Positions 16,366 to 24,575 of a DNA stretch of 34,267 nt are shown piece by piece. Source of the stretch: Candidatus Methylobacter titanis (GTDB lineage Bacteria > Pseudomonadota > Gammaproteobacteria > Methylococcales > Methylomonadaceae). Below the pieces are notes generated by a model. That model had not been told where the DNA came from, did no database searches, and was given only the letters and a program-made list of their open reading frames with translations. The stretch is taken from assembly GCA_029946125.1 (NCBI GenBank), contig JAQSDX010000040.1, positions 1 to 34,267 on the forward strand, written 5' to 3'. The stretch's first letter is position 1, and each line of letters opens with the position of its first letter. The position numbers and the translations under genes are program-made.

Positions 16366-17103
16366 CTAAAACGGTTCTTTAAACGGCCTCAAATCCAGTT
16401 CATGAGTCCATGCGCTGGGGTGTTGTTTATGAATGGCCCAATAGGTTTCGGCGATAGCGTCCAGCTGTAACAAACCATCCTTGCCTTTGGCCTTAACATA
16501 GTCGGGAAACTGCTTCTTTGCCCGCTCGCCATCAATCACGCCGTCAATGACAGCGTGAACCACATGTATGCCTTGCGGCGAAAATTCTCTTGCCATGCCT
16601 TGCGCTAATGCCCTTAAACCGGCTTTCGCAGCAGCAAATGCAGTAAACGGCGGCTTTGCTCTTAGTGACGCGGTCGCGCCGGTAAAAATTAGCGTTCCTT
16701 GTTGCTGGCCTTTCATTGCCTTAACCGCTTCCTTGCCGAAAAAGAAGGCACCTAGGCAATTTTGTTGCCAAAGTACGGTAAAGGTTTCCGCATCCGTTTC
16801 CAATAAAGGCGCTGGAATATTGCTGTCTACATTGTAGGCAGCAATATCGAGGCTATAACCATCGAGTTGCGCTATTTTGAATAAATGCGCAACGTCGCGT
16901 TCAACCGTTGCATCGGCGATAACAGCAGTGGCTGAGCCGCCTTTTTGCCTGATTTTTTCTGCTACCTGTTGAAGCTTGTCTTCACTTCGCCCGGCTATAT
17001 AAACATGTAAACCTTTTGTTGCAAAATAGCTGGCGAGTGTCGCGCCCAAGCCCTGCTCCGGACCAACCCCGATGACAACAGCTGAACATTTTTTCTCCAT
17101 CAT
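16366..17103 (-). CDS. SDR-fold oxidoreductase with Phe in place of catalytic Tyr
   Basis: 245 aa Rossmann protein. The dinucleotide loop is VIGVGPEQGLGATLA; the NAG-equivalent segment reads AAYN. The catalytic region has Ser in TGATASLR, but the usual YxxxK is FAAAK. Phe replaces the proton-donating Tyr, a variant that also occurs in an SDR subgroup with the FAxAK...GIHVVHAVIDG ending. It may use a different acid or bind cofactor without classical catalysis. It heads the SDR-DUF1326-DUF2182 operon, with AGGAA just before the ATG ATG start. Confidence 0.85.
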   Translation of the reverse strand: MMEKKCSAVVIGVGPEQGLGATLASYFATKGLHVYIAGRSEDKLQQVAEKIRQKGGSATAVIADATVERDVAHLFKIAQLDGYSLDIAAYNVDSNIPAPLLETDAETFTVLWQQNCLGAFFFGKEAVKAMKGQQQGTLIFTGATASLRAKPPFTAFAAAKAGLRALAQGMAREFSPQGIHVVHAVIDGVIDGERAKKQFPDYVKAKGKDGLLQLDAIAETYWAIHKQHPSAWTHELDLRPFKEPF

Positions 17104-17201
17104 TCATTTCCTAAGTTGAGCATTATTGAACAAGGGCTAAAGGCCTAAAAATTGAAATCCCACTTAACCTTAAATACAAGCTATTCTCGCCCTTCGCCTT
17201 T

Positions 17202-17858
17202 TTAATCCTTTCTGCCGAATATCAGCGAGAAATTATTAGCAGGCATATTGATTTGCTCTTTCAATTCCAAACCATGTCTTTCTGCAGCCTTTTTCAGATC
17301 AGCTACATCTTTTAAACCCCATTCCGAAACACCGGCAGAACTCAATGTCTGATGAAACTCTTTATTGGAATCAGTAGTGAAAGTACCTTCCACCTGAAAA
17401 GGACCATAAATCAGCAAAAAGCCTCCCTTCTGAAGCAGCAGTGATGCACATTCCATCATGCGATCCGCAATCGAAATGGGCGCCACCTGAAAAATGTTAA
17501 TGCAGAATATGGCTGCAAAGGAATCTTCACTGCCCGGATTAAACCAGGTCTCAGGATCGGTCAGATCCAGATGCACAGGATCGGCAATATTATCGTTCTT
17601 ATGATCGATTGACAGTTTCTTGATGTTATCAAAAATGTCTTCATCCTTATCGGAAGGATGAAAATGCAAGTGTTCAAAATACGGTGCAAAATAATTAATG
17701 TGCATGCCGCTGCCGCTGGCGAATTCCAAAACCTTTCCCGGATCTTTAGGCAGTTTTTCTTTTAAAACGCCAAGCAGTGGTTCGCGGTTGCGATTTCCGG
17801 CCCAGGCAACATACTCGCTTAAGGGATGTGGATCTAAAGGCGGTTTATCTTGGTTCAT
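17202..17858 (-). CDS. DUF938 SAM-dependent methyltransferase-like protein
   Basis: 218 aa from ATG 17858, chosen because GAGGA lies 7 bases upstream; an in-frame TTG at 17882 has no such site. The SAM-binding motif I is VLEFASGSGMHINYFAPYF, with post-I acid in FHPSDKDEDIF and motif IV near FAAIFCINIFQVAPI. DUF938 proteins have the class I methyltransferase fold but no known substrate. It is a single gene, divergent from the sigma-54 activator. Confidence 0.85.
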   Translation of the reverse strand: MNQDKPPLDPHPLSEYVAWAGNRNREPLLGVLKEKLPKDPGKVLEFASGSGMHINYFAPYFEHLHFHPSDKDEDIFDNIKKLSIDHKNDNIADPVHLDLTDPETWFNPGSEDSFAAIFCINIFQVAPISIADRMMECASLLLQKGGFLLIYGPFQVEGTFTTDSNKEFHQTLSSAGVSEWGLKDVADLKKAAERHGLELKEQINMPANNFSLIFGRKD

Positions 17859-18189
17859 TATTAAGTCCTCGTTATTAGTCAAGTTAAAGTTTTATTTATC
17901 GTAGGGGCAATCCGGCACAACTGCATGGACAGGAAATGATCCCGTTATTTCTCTGCGTTCCCCACATCCCTGTGGGTCATACAGGAGGTACGACCCCACG
18001 GATGGGGAAGGTAGAATCGCGTCTGGAACAGCGATCGAGAGCAACGTATGGAGCAGTTGCCGAGGTCGCCCTGATTTCAATAAAAGCAACTGTCGTGCCA
18101 GCAATTATTAACGATCTTTCCATTAAATTACAAGGACTTGATTTTTTATCATTGCCAGATAAATGAAGCTGTGCTTCAATTAGAGAAAA
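17859..18189. repeat. Divergent intergenic region with hairpin-bearing repeat
   Basis: No gene is supported. CCCACA-TCCC-TGTGGG at about 17961-17976 and CCCCA-CGGA-TGGGG at 17994-18007 are hairpins. The second is followed by a GTAGA..CGTCTGGAACAGCGATCGAG-like tail to about 18052. The same layout (stem, NGGA loop, stem, GTAGA, GGAG/GGAAC, GAG) recurs at 24448-24493, so this is likely a dispersed repeat. Promoters of the flanking genes must lie here, but none is clear. Confidence 0.5.
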
Positions 18190-19767
18190 TTGACTTCACA
18201 AAACACCATGAAAAACGACTGTCTTTCCGGTTTAACGCCGGTTTTTTTCCTGCAAACTTTCATCCTGGAGCTGATGCATGCCAGCGAACAACAGGGACAA
18301 AAACACTGCGAGCAATTGATCGAACACATTGCCCAAACAGCAGGGGGTTTCTTTGAACAAACCTATCGGGAAGAAACTCACAACAGCGAATTGCTCGACA
18401 AAGAATACTATACCGAACTGATCCTCGGCCTTAAAAACAATATTGGCGGTAAATTTTCCCTGGTTTCCAGTAATCCCGATTGCATTACCGTAACCAACAG
18501 CCGCTGTCCTTTCGGCGACCGGGTGACCAATTTTCCCGAATTGTGCAGAATGACGTCCAGTGTCTTTGGCGGCATTGCCGCCAGAAATTTCGGTTACGCC
18601 AAAGTGGAAATCAAACAAAGCATTGCCCGCCACGACGGTAAGTGTGAAGTGTGTGTCTACACCAATCCAAATGCAGCAAAAGACCGTCCAGGCATGGAAT
18701 ACACCGACACCACACCGGTCAAAGCCATGGAGGATATTAACGAATTGCACTCCCGTATCGAACAGAGCATGCAACAGATTTGGCGGCAACAAAGCAAGCA
18801 ACCGGCAAAAAAACACCAGCCTCCGGCAATTATCGCTAAATCGCCGGCCATGCAGAAAATATTGCAAGCCATCGAAGTGATTGCACCGACGCTGGCAACC
18901 GTGCTGATTCAAGGGCAAACCGGTGTCGGCAAGGAATTGATTGCCCGCGCCATACATGCGATGAGCGACCGCTGCAACAAGCCCTTTATCCCGATTAACT
19001 GCGGCGCCATTCCGGAAAGCTTGATCGAGAGCGCGCTGTTCGGGCATGAAAAAGGCGCATTCACCGGTGCCATCGAAGTGCATCAGGGTTATTTTGAAAG
19101 GGCGGAAGGCGGAACCTTGTTTCTGGATGAAGTCGATTCACTGTCCCCTGCCGCACAAACCCGGCTGCTTCGCGTACTACAAGAAGGCGAACTGGAAAGA
19201 GTCGGCGGTAAGCAAACCTTGTCGGTTGACCTAAGAATAATCTCCGCAACCAATCACAATCTGGAAGAACTGGTTAGGCAAAACCTGTTCCGCAATGACT
19301 TGTATTACCGCATCAACGTGGTTCGCTTAAGCATTCCGCCGCTGGCCGAACGCCCTGAAGATTTGCCGTATCTGGTGCAGTTGATTGTGCAGCGCTTGAG
19401 CAAGAAATATAACAAAGCGGTTGAATCGGTCAGCCGTGAAGTCATGCAAAAAATTCGCGCGTACCCCTGGCCGGGCAATGTCCGTGAACTGGAAAACAGC
19501 CTTGAACGCAGTATTTTATTTGCCACCGGCAAAGAAATGACCGAGTTGGATTTGCCGCTTCAGTCCGAAACAGAAAACAATGCAGAATGGAAAGACATCA
19601 AAGAACGCGTTATTGCCAAAGCTGAACAGGCATTTCTTGACATCGCTCTAAAACAACATCAGGGCGACATCAAAAAAGCAGCAGCAGACATGGGAATCAC
19701 ATCACGTGCTGTTTACACCAAGTTGAAAAAGTATGACATTCATTTAGCGGACTATCGCCGGAGTTAA
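18190..19767 (+). CDS. Sigma-54 activator with N-terminal MetOD1-like Cys sensor domain
   Basis: 525 aa from TTG 18190; ATG 18208 is the alternative start and neither has a strong ribosome site. The N-terminal 160 residues resemble methanogen output domain 1 (MetOD1), with Cys106 (SRCPFGD), Cys119 (PELCRM), and Cys152/Cys155 (GKCEVCVYT), a likely metal or redox site. A helical linker follows, then the AAA+ domain: Walker A GQTGVGKE (242-249), the sigma-54 contact GAFTGA (289-294), Walker B FLDE (311-314). A C-terminal Fis-type HTH (IKKAAADMGITSRAVYTKL) binds DNA. There is no phospho-acceptor receiver, so sensing is probably direct. Confidence 0.88.
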   Translation: MTSQNTMKNDCLSGLTPVFFLQTFILELMHASEQQGQKHCEQLIEHIAQTAGGFFEQTYREETHNSELLDKEYYTELILGLKNNIGGKFSLVSSNPDCITVTNSRCPFGDRVTNFPELCRMTSSVFGGIAARNFGYAKVEIKQSIARHDGKCEVCVYTNPNAAKDRPGMEYTDTTPVKAMEDINELHSRIEQSMQQIWRQQSKQPAKKHQPPAIIAKSPAMQKILQAIEVIAPTLATVLIQGQTGVGKELIARAIHAMSDRCNKPFIPINCGAIPESLIESALFGHEKGAFTGAIEVHQGYFERAEGGTLFLDEVDSLSPAAQTRLLRVLQEGELERVGGKQTLSVDLRIISATNHNLEELVRQNLFRNDLYYRINVVRLSIPPLAERPEDLPYLVQLIVQRLSKKYNKAVESVSREVMQKIRAYPWPGNVRELENSLERSILFATGKEMTELDLPLQSETENNAEWKDIKERVIAKAEQAFLDIALKQHQGDIKKAAADMGITSRAVYTKLKKYDIHLADYRRS

Positions 19768-19848
19768 TCGCTAGGCAATACTTCATTCCATAAAGCTTTT
19801 TCGTACCTGTCGTGGACAGTCAGCATCATCAGTTATAAGGATAAATTT

Positions 19849-20901
19849 ATGCGACAAGACTTGATTATTAGCGGCCAAACTATCCGACCCGGAACGAATC
19901 TAGTCATAGATCTGCCGTTGCCGCCACTTTATACCCATACGCCGATGACCATGCCGGTGCACATTATCCATGGCAGAAAACCCGGTGCGCGATTATTTAT
20001 CAGCGCAGCGATACATGGCGATGAGCTGAATGGTGTCGAAATCATTCGCCGTCTATTAAAAGATCCCGTTTTAAAACGAATAACAGGGACCTTGATCGCC
20101 ATACCCATCGTCAATGTCTACGGCATTATTCATCGCTCCCGCTATTTACCAGATCGGCGCGATTTAAACCGTTCCTTTCCCGGCTCAAAAAAAGGCGCTC
20201 TGGCTTCACGCATAGCGGACCTGTTTATGACGGAAATTGTGGCTAACAGCACCCATGGTATTGATTTGCATACGGGCGCCATACATCGCAGCAACTTGCC
20301 GCAAATACGCGCCAATCTGGATAACGAAGCGACCTTATCCCTGGCTAAGGCTTTTAATGTTCCGGTGTTGATCAATGCCAACGTGCGCGATGGCTCGTTA
20401 AGAGAATCCGCATCAGAGCGAGGCATTCCCATGCTGCTTTATGAGGCTGGCGAAGCCTTACGCTTTGATGAAATAGCCATTCGTGCCGGTGTACGGGGAA
20501 TTATCAATGTAATGCGTCACTTAGGCATGATTGCAAACCGAAAAAAACGCAGTACCTCTTCCAACGAACCCTATATCGCTCGCTACAGTGCCTGGATCAG
20601 ATCGCCGGGCAGCGGTATTTTTCGTACGCTCAAGTCGCTGGGTTGCAGGGTGGCAAAGCATGAATTGCTGGGCATGGTTAGCGACCCGGTTTCCAGTCTT
20701 GAAATTGAAGTCATATCGCCATTCAGCGGCATTATTATAGGCCGCAGTGAAATCCCCCTGGTGTATGAAGGTGAAGCGGTCTACCACATCGCAAGATTTG
20801 AAGACTCCAAGGAAGTTGCCGAATATCTGGGCAACTTTCACGTCGATATTTCGCCGGATATAGGGGACGATGCTAATGACGATGAACTCGCTATTGTTTA
20901 G
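19849..20901 (+). CDS. Succinylglutamate desuccinylase/aspartoacylase-family zinc hydrolase
   Basis: 350 aa M14-like metalloenzyme. Zinc ligands are His56 and Glu59 in IHGDEL and His141 in GIDLHTGAIH, with the substrate-binding RRDLNRSFPG (113-122). The C-terminal beta domain carries SPGSGIFRTLKSLG. Related proteins remove acyl or glutamyl groups, and some members co-occur with RimK-type glutamate ligases. In this neighbourhood rich in ATP-grasp ligases it could trim glutamyl chains, but that is speculation. It is convergent with the MarR gene with only 10 bases between stops. Confidence 0.87.
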   Translation: MRQDLIISGQTIRPGTNLVIDLPLPPLYTHTPMTMPVHIIHGRKPGARLFISAAIHGDELNGVEIIRRLLKDPVLKRITGTLIAIPIVNVYGIIHRSRYLPDRRDLNRSFPGSKKGALASRIADLFMTEIVANSTHGIDLHTGAIHRSNLPQIRANLDNEATLSLAKAFNVPVLINANVRDGSLRESASERGIPMLLYEAGEALRFDEIAIRAGVRGIINVMRHLGMIANRKKRSTSSNEPYIARYSAWIRSPGSGIFRTLKSLGCRVAKHELLGMVSDPVSSLEIEVISPFSGIIIGRSEIPLVYEGEAVYHIARFEDSKEVAEYLGNFHVDISPDIGDDANDDELAIV

Positions 20902-20911
20902 CCGGAAACAA

Positions 20912-21481
20912 TCAAATAACAGTATGCTCCTGGCATATTTTCTCACTATCAATTTGGCTAAGCGATTCTTTGGTTAAGCCGCAAACGAAGCCATCCGCCG
21001 TTGTGGTGAAATATTTACAGGTTTTGCAAAGTCCAAATGATTGGGATTTGTTGGCTTTTTGCAGTGCGGTCAGCGCACTAACAAAAACATTTTCCTGGCT
21101 ATCATTTTCATTAAATATTGCCGAGGCCTGACTGTATAAATCTGTCGGGCGGGCTTTATTCAGGATAGCATCGCCTTCAGCCAAAAGGCAAAGATGCACC
21201 ACACGCCGGTCATTGACATCGGCTGTTTTTTTAATGTAGCCTTTTTTTTCCAGTAACAGCAAGGTTTGGGAAACCGTGCCGCGGGTCATGCCCAAATAAT
21301 TAGTGAGTGCTGCCGGGGTATCGCTATAACGGTTACAGCGATACAAATAATCCATTACCTGCAAATGAACCGGTTGCAAGCCTAATTCTGTGCATTTTTT
21401 ACGTTCTTCAGACCGGATCAGCGCGGACATCCGCTCGATCAGATCAAATACATCAACTTTTTCCATAGAGCCTGTAAACAT
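20912..21481 (-). CDS. MarR-family regulator with Cys-rich C-terminal tail
   Basis: 189 aa; MEK at 21466 is an alternative start, preceded by ACAGG. The winged-helix core (about 20-115) has the recognition helix in NYLGMTRGTVSQTLLLLEKKGYIKK and the wing DVNDRR. Beyond the core, the tail has CKTCKYF, then one Cys 14 residues on and another near the end (KICQEH), suggesting a zinc or redox-sensitive site. It lies just downstream of the C1-cofactor genes on the same strand. A cofactor-related role is possible but unproven. Confidence 0.87.
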   Translation of the reverse strand: MFTGSMEKVDVFDLIERMSALIRSEERKKCTELGLQPVHLQVMDYLYRCNRYSDTPAALTNYLGMTRGTVSQTLLLLEKKGYIKKTADVNDRRVVHLCLLAEGDAILNKARPTDLYSQASAIFNENDSQENVFVSALTALQKANKSQSFGLCKTCKYFTTTADGFVCGLTKESLSQIDSEKICQEHTVI

Positions 21482-21518
21482 TTATTAATGCTGACAAAAA
21501 ACAATATCATACCACATT

Positions 21519-21540
21519 ACATTAGTTGGTATTGAATCGA
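21519..21540 (-). promoter_or_regulatory. Candidate MarR autoregulatory operator/promoter
   Basis: On the minus strand a TATGAT -10-like hexamer follows an inverted repeat TACCA(12 bases)TGGTA that overlaps it, roughly 40 bases upstream of the marR start. Repression by MarR at its own -10 would be typical of the family. The -35 is weak, so confidence is low. Confidence 0.3.
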
Positions 21541-21564
21541 TATTATTATTGCGTGAGAGTTTTT

Positions 21565-22611
21565 TTAACGACCTGCTCTATTCGCTAAATAAGCTATTGC
21601 AGCAGCAGGCGCGCAGTCAGCTGTGGTCATATCGGACAAAATTGCGGCTACCGGGAATAGATCGGAAAAATCCAGATACGGACGCCCTAAATTTAATGCA
21701 ATCTGTTTAACCAGAAAGCGCCCTACTCCGGCACCAATCAATGGGCTGTTTGGCAAAAGCTCGTATTGAGATAACCGAAGCTCACAACCGCGTTGTATTT
21801 GCTGTAGTTGCAGGAGGCGAATATTTTCAGCAAATTGCTGCCAGCGCGGCAGTTCATCGGCATAAAAATCACAACCTATCATCCGCGATAAGCGTCTGGC
21901 ACTGGCAAGGATTGTTTTTTCCGCACCATCTGCCGTGTCGGTTTGATCGTGCATGTCATTGAGTTCACCGGTGACGCGATAGACATCAGCCATGGTCGCA
22001 AAATACTCGGCCATCAAACCGATTTTTTTGCCTTGATCCAGCGCTGTCTGCGTAACGGCCATCACTGCGGTTCTGACGATACCGGTATAAACCAACTCTT
22101 CAGAGAGTAAACGCTGGTAATCGGTATAGCCTTCCGCCAGCACTTGTCCCTTATTAAGCAGCAGTATATCCGTGGTGGTGCTGCCGCAATCAACAAAAAG
22201 CCCGCTGCCGATTTTATGCGCGGCAAAGGTAGCGCTGGCCAGCCAGTTGGCCGAAGCAATGGATGGGTAATGCCGATCTTCAGTCTGCGAGGATTTGACA
22301 AAGCCTTCTAATCCCGCAAAAACCAGCAGTTCAGCTCCCGGCAACAGCTCGGTCATGGTTTGAATGATTTGCCGGACGCCATGCTCCCGATTATCAAACA
22401 AGTCGACCAACTCGCCGGTCATGGTAATCGCATGACGGCAATTTGCACCGGCCAGTTCCTGCATAATGGCGTTTACAGCGCACTGCAGTTGATCGAGTCC
22501 CTTCCATAACGGGCACGGTTGCTGATAAACGGCGATTATACTCCCGGCGCTGATGACCGCCGCCTTGACATGAGCGCCGCCTATATCCCAGCCGATAATA
22601 TTAGTTTGCAT
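21565..22611 (-). CDS. MfnF-like/H4MPT-linked ASKHA protein (hydantoinase A superfamily)
   Basis: 348 aa from ATG 22611, which overlaps the upstream ATP-grasp stop by 11 bases; MFK at 22623 is possible. The ASKHA nucleotide-binding motifs are GWDIGGAHVKAAV (7-19) and DCGSTTTDILLL (141-152). The family is annotated as an H4MPT-linked C1-transfer protein. Its archaeal member MfnF condenses the furan pyrophosphate with tyramine-glutamate in methanofuran synthesis. A matching role in methylofuran synthesis is therefore likely here, by homology from memory rather than a search. Confidence 0.8.
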   Translation of the reverse strand: MQTNIIGWDIGGAHVKAAVISAGSIIAVYQQPCPLWKGLDQLQCAVNAIMQELAGANCRHAITMTGELVDLFDNREHGVRQIIQTMTELLPGAELLVFAGLEGFVKSSQTEDRHYPSIASANWLASATFAAHKIGSGLFVDCGSTTTDILLLNKGQVLAEGYTDYQRLLSEELVYTGIVRTAVMAVTQTALDQGKKIGLMAEYFATMADVYRVTGELNDMHDQTDTADGAEKTILASARRLSRMIGCDFYADELPRWQQFAENIRLLQLQQIQRGCELRLSQYELLPNSPLIGAGVGRFLVKQIALNLGRPYLDFSDLFPVAAILSDMTTADCAPAAAIAYLANRAGR

Positions 22612-23578
22612 AAGTTTGAACATTGATAGCGTTGTTGCAAGTCGGGTTGAGTATCGGCTCGCCATGCAGTAACTGCCAGACGGCTTCGGCAACATTGATG
22701 CCTAAAGCATCGTGTATGCCGACAAATGAACTGGTCAGGCGGGGATTGATTTCAAGCACCCAGGTTTGGTCGGCAGTTTCTATCAGATCGATGCCGGCAT
22801 ACCCCCACAACTCGGGTAATGCCTGGGCTATTTGATCGACCAGTCGCTGATACCGGCCTGGATCTGGATGATGGTTAATCACGATGTCTGTCAAGCGATA
22901 TTGCCGGTTGGTCAGTTCAAAACGCTGCAAATTGACACAGACTAACCAGCCTCGACCCTGCTTGAATAAACATGAAAGACTGGTTGTTGCGCCGTGAAGA
23001 TGCGGCTGGATGATGTATTCACCTTTTCGTGCAGCCATCCGGTCAAAGTCTTGCCGGCTGGAGATCACATGACTGTCGGCACAACCTACGCCATCAACCG
23101 GTTTAACCATCCATTCACCGAGGCAGTAATCATCATCAAACATACGGGTAGGAACGACCGCTATATGATGCCGGTTGAGCAGTTCATACGTCCTGAATTT
23201 ATTACCGGCAATGGCAACCGCTATTGCCGGCGATGTCAGCAATATTTTTCCTGATGATTCGACCCGTTGACATAGGTTTTGTAAAATACCGTCAAATTCC
23301 GGCGCTATCGGCCAGACCAGATCGCATTGCTGGACTAAGCGCGCAAATTCTTCATTCGTATCATGCTCAGGGCCGATGATGACGGTGTTTATGCCGGTCT
23401 TGCCGACTGAATCATTAAGCCGTTCGTCCAGCATGACGGTGATGTCGAGATTGTTGAATCGAACCAGGTTATCGAGCAACGCATTCAGCATCAAACTCCC
23501 TTCTCCAGCCAGGGAATCCGGCAACGCCTGTCTGTTAAAGCCGCCGCCAGTGATATACTCAAACACCAGAATTTTCAC
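22601..23578 (-). CDS. ATP-grasp ligase of the methylofuran/H4MPT cluster (MfnD-like?)
   Basis: 325 aa from GTG 23578, chosen because it yields the family-typical start MKILVFEYITGGGF; upstream in-frame starts would add unlikely residues running into a palindrome. ATP-grasp features: WMVKPVDGVGCADS (Lys for ATP), IIQPHLHGATTSLSCL, and the metal-binding VLEINPRLTSSFVG near the C-terminus. Archaeal MfnD, an ATP-grasp protein, joins tyramine to glutamate. Adjacency to the MfnF-like gene makes a similar or polyglutamylating role plausible. The 3' end overlaps the next gene. Confidence 0.82.
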   Translation of the reverse strand: MKILVFEYITGGGFNRQALPDSLAGEGSLMLNALLDNLVRFNNLDITVMLDERLNDSVGKTGINTVIIGPEHDTNEEFARLVQQCDLVWPIAPEFDGILQNLCQRVESSGKILLTSPAIAVAIAGNKFRTYELLNRHHIAVVPTRMFDDDYCLGEWMVKPVDGVGCADSHVISSRQDFDRMAARKGEYIIQPHLHGATTSLSCLFKQGRGWLVCVNLQRFELTNRQYRLTDIVINHHPDPGRYQRLVDQIAQALPELWGYAGIDLIETADQTWVLEINPRLTSSFVGIHDALGINVAEAVWQLLHGEPILNPTCNNAINVQTYAN

Positions 23579-23624
23579 AATCTTCAATAAACAGTTATCA
23601 ATTAGTATGTAATATTGTATCACC

Positions 23625-23646
23625 AGTTCAAAGCGAGCTTTGAACT
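23625..23646. promoter_or_regulatory. 22-bp palindrome in divergent promoter region
   Basis: AGTTCAAAGC (23625-23634) and GCTTTGAACT (23637-23646) are perfect inverted arms with a GA centre. They sit in the 126-base gap between the ATP-grasp gene (-) and the HisA-like gene (+). No regulator is known for it. It is a candidate shared operator or an RNA hairpin in the leader. Confidence 0.55.
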
Positions 23647-23704
23647 CTGGTATCGGTGTTTTTTGGAGTCCAGACTTCGCTTTAGCCTCAAACCTTGTTT
23701 TTTT

Positions 23705-24448
23705 ATGAAAATAATCCCGGTAATAGATTTAAAAGACGGTGTCGTCGTTCACGCCCGGCAAGGCAATCGTGAGCTTTATCAACCCATTAACACCGGCTTG
23801 TGCAAGTCGTCTGATATTTTTCAGGTTATCGATGCCTTTCTGGGTATTTATGAATTTGACACGTTCTATATTGCAGACCTGAATGCGATTACCGGTCAAG
23901 GCGGCCATAATCCTTTAATAGCCGACGTACTGACTCGTTTTCCGCACATCACCTTCTGGATAGACCAGGGTTGTCAGCCATATGCTCAGCGCGCGCACGG
24001 CAATACCCTGCCTGTTTTGGGCAGTGAATCGTATCGGGATGAATCTATTGCAGAAATTAAAGCTTATAAAAACAACTTTATTCTGTCGCTGGATTATGCA
24101 AATTCGAAGGCTTTGGGTGCGCCTAGCCTTTTTGCTGACCCGTCTTTTTGGCCGGAAAATATTATCATCATGACGTTGGAGCGCGTAGGCAGTAATCGCG
24201 GCCCGGATCTGAACAAGTTAACTGAATTTTGCAGGAAAAATCCCGACAAAAACTTTATTGCCGCAGGCGGCATAAGACATAAACAGGATTTAATGGCTTT
24301 GAGTGAGGCAGGAATTCATCAGGCGCTAGTTGCCAGTGCATTGCATTCCGGCATTATTAAAGCTGAAGATATTAAAATTTTAGGCAAAGTTTCCGCTCCC
24401 AGCTCACGCCCGAACCCTAGGGACGTGGTGAACGCAAATATAGCATAA
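23705..24448 (+). CDS. HisA/HisF-like TIM-barrel protein linked to C1 cofactor synthesis
   Basis: 247 aa from ATG 23705, chosen because it gives the HisA-like start MKIIPVIDLKDGVVVHARQG. The (beta-alpha)8 phosphate-binding half is seen in NFIAAGGIRHKQDL and HQALVASALHSG. It is shorter and divergent from histidine-pathway HisA, and no other his genes are nearby. The HisA/HisF-related family occurs in methanogens and methylotrophs beside H4MPT genes, and its reaction is not established to my knowledge. It is the only gene of the island on the plus strand. A classical HisA is less likely. Confidence 0.78.
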   Translation: MKIIPVIDLKDGVVVHARQGNRELYQPINTGLCKSSDIFQVIDAFLGIYEFDTFYIADLNAITGQGGHNPLIADVLTRFPHITFWIDQGCQPYAQRAHGNTLPVLGSESYRDESIAEIKAYKNNFILSLDYANSKALGAPSLFADPSFWPENIIIMTLERVGSNRGPDLNKLTEFCRKNPDKNFIAAGGIRHKQDLMALSEAGIHQALVASALHSGIIKAEDIKILGKVSAPSSRPNPRDVVNANIA

Positions 24449-24493
24449 CGCCATGGATGGCGTGTAGTAGAGTAATGCAGGAGCCATTACCGA
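24448..24493 (+). repeat. Second copy of hairpin-type dispersed repeat
   Basis: ACGCCA-TGGA-TGGCGT (24448-24463) is a perfect 6-bp hairpin starting at the last base of the HisA-like stop codon. It is followed by a GTAGTAGAGTAATGCAGGAG tail ending in CCGAG. The order of motifs matches 17994-18052, indicating a shared repeat family. Confidence 0.45.
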
Positions 24494-24520
24494 GTGCCTT
24501 GCCTACAATCCTATAGGCAA

Positions 24521-24550
24521 AAAAATACCCCGGTTTAACGGGGTATTTTT
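24521..24550. terminator. Bidirectional intrinsic terminator between HisA-like gene and fae
   Basis: A 12-bp perfect stem, AAAAATACCCCG (24521-24532) and CGGGGTATTTTT (24539-24550), with a 6-base loop. A-tract and T-tract on both sides allow termination of both the plus-strand HisA-like gene and the minus-strand fae. Confidence 0.92.
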
Positions 24551-24575
24551 AACATTCTTGATAACTAAATAAAAC

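Noticed and set aside
17892-18104. 70-codon minus-strand frame in the divergent gap
   Set aside because: It lies in hairpin-bearing repeat DNA with no ribosome site or protein-like pattern.
23705-24448. Histidine biosynthesis hisA
   Set aside because: There are no other his genes nearby, the sequence is divergent, and the family is known beside H4MPT genes.
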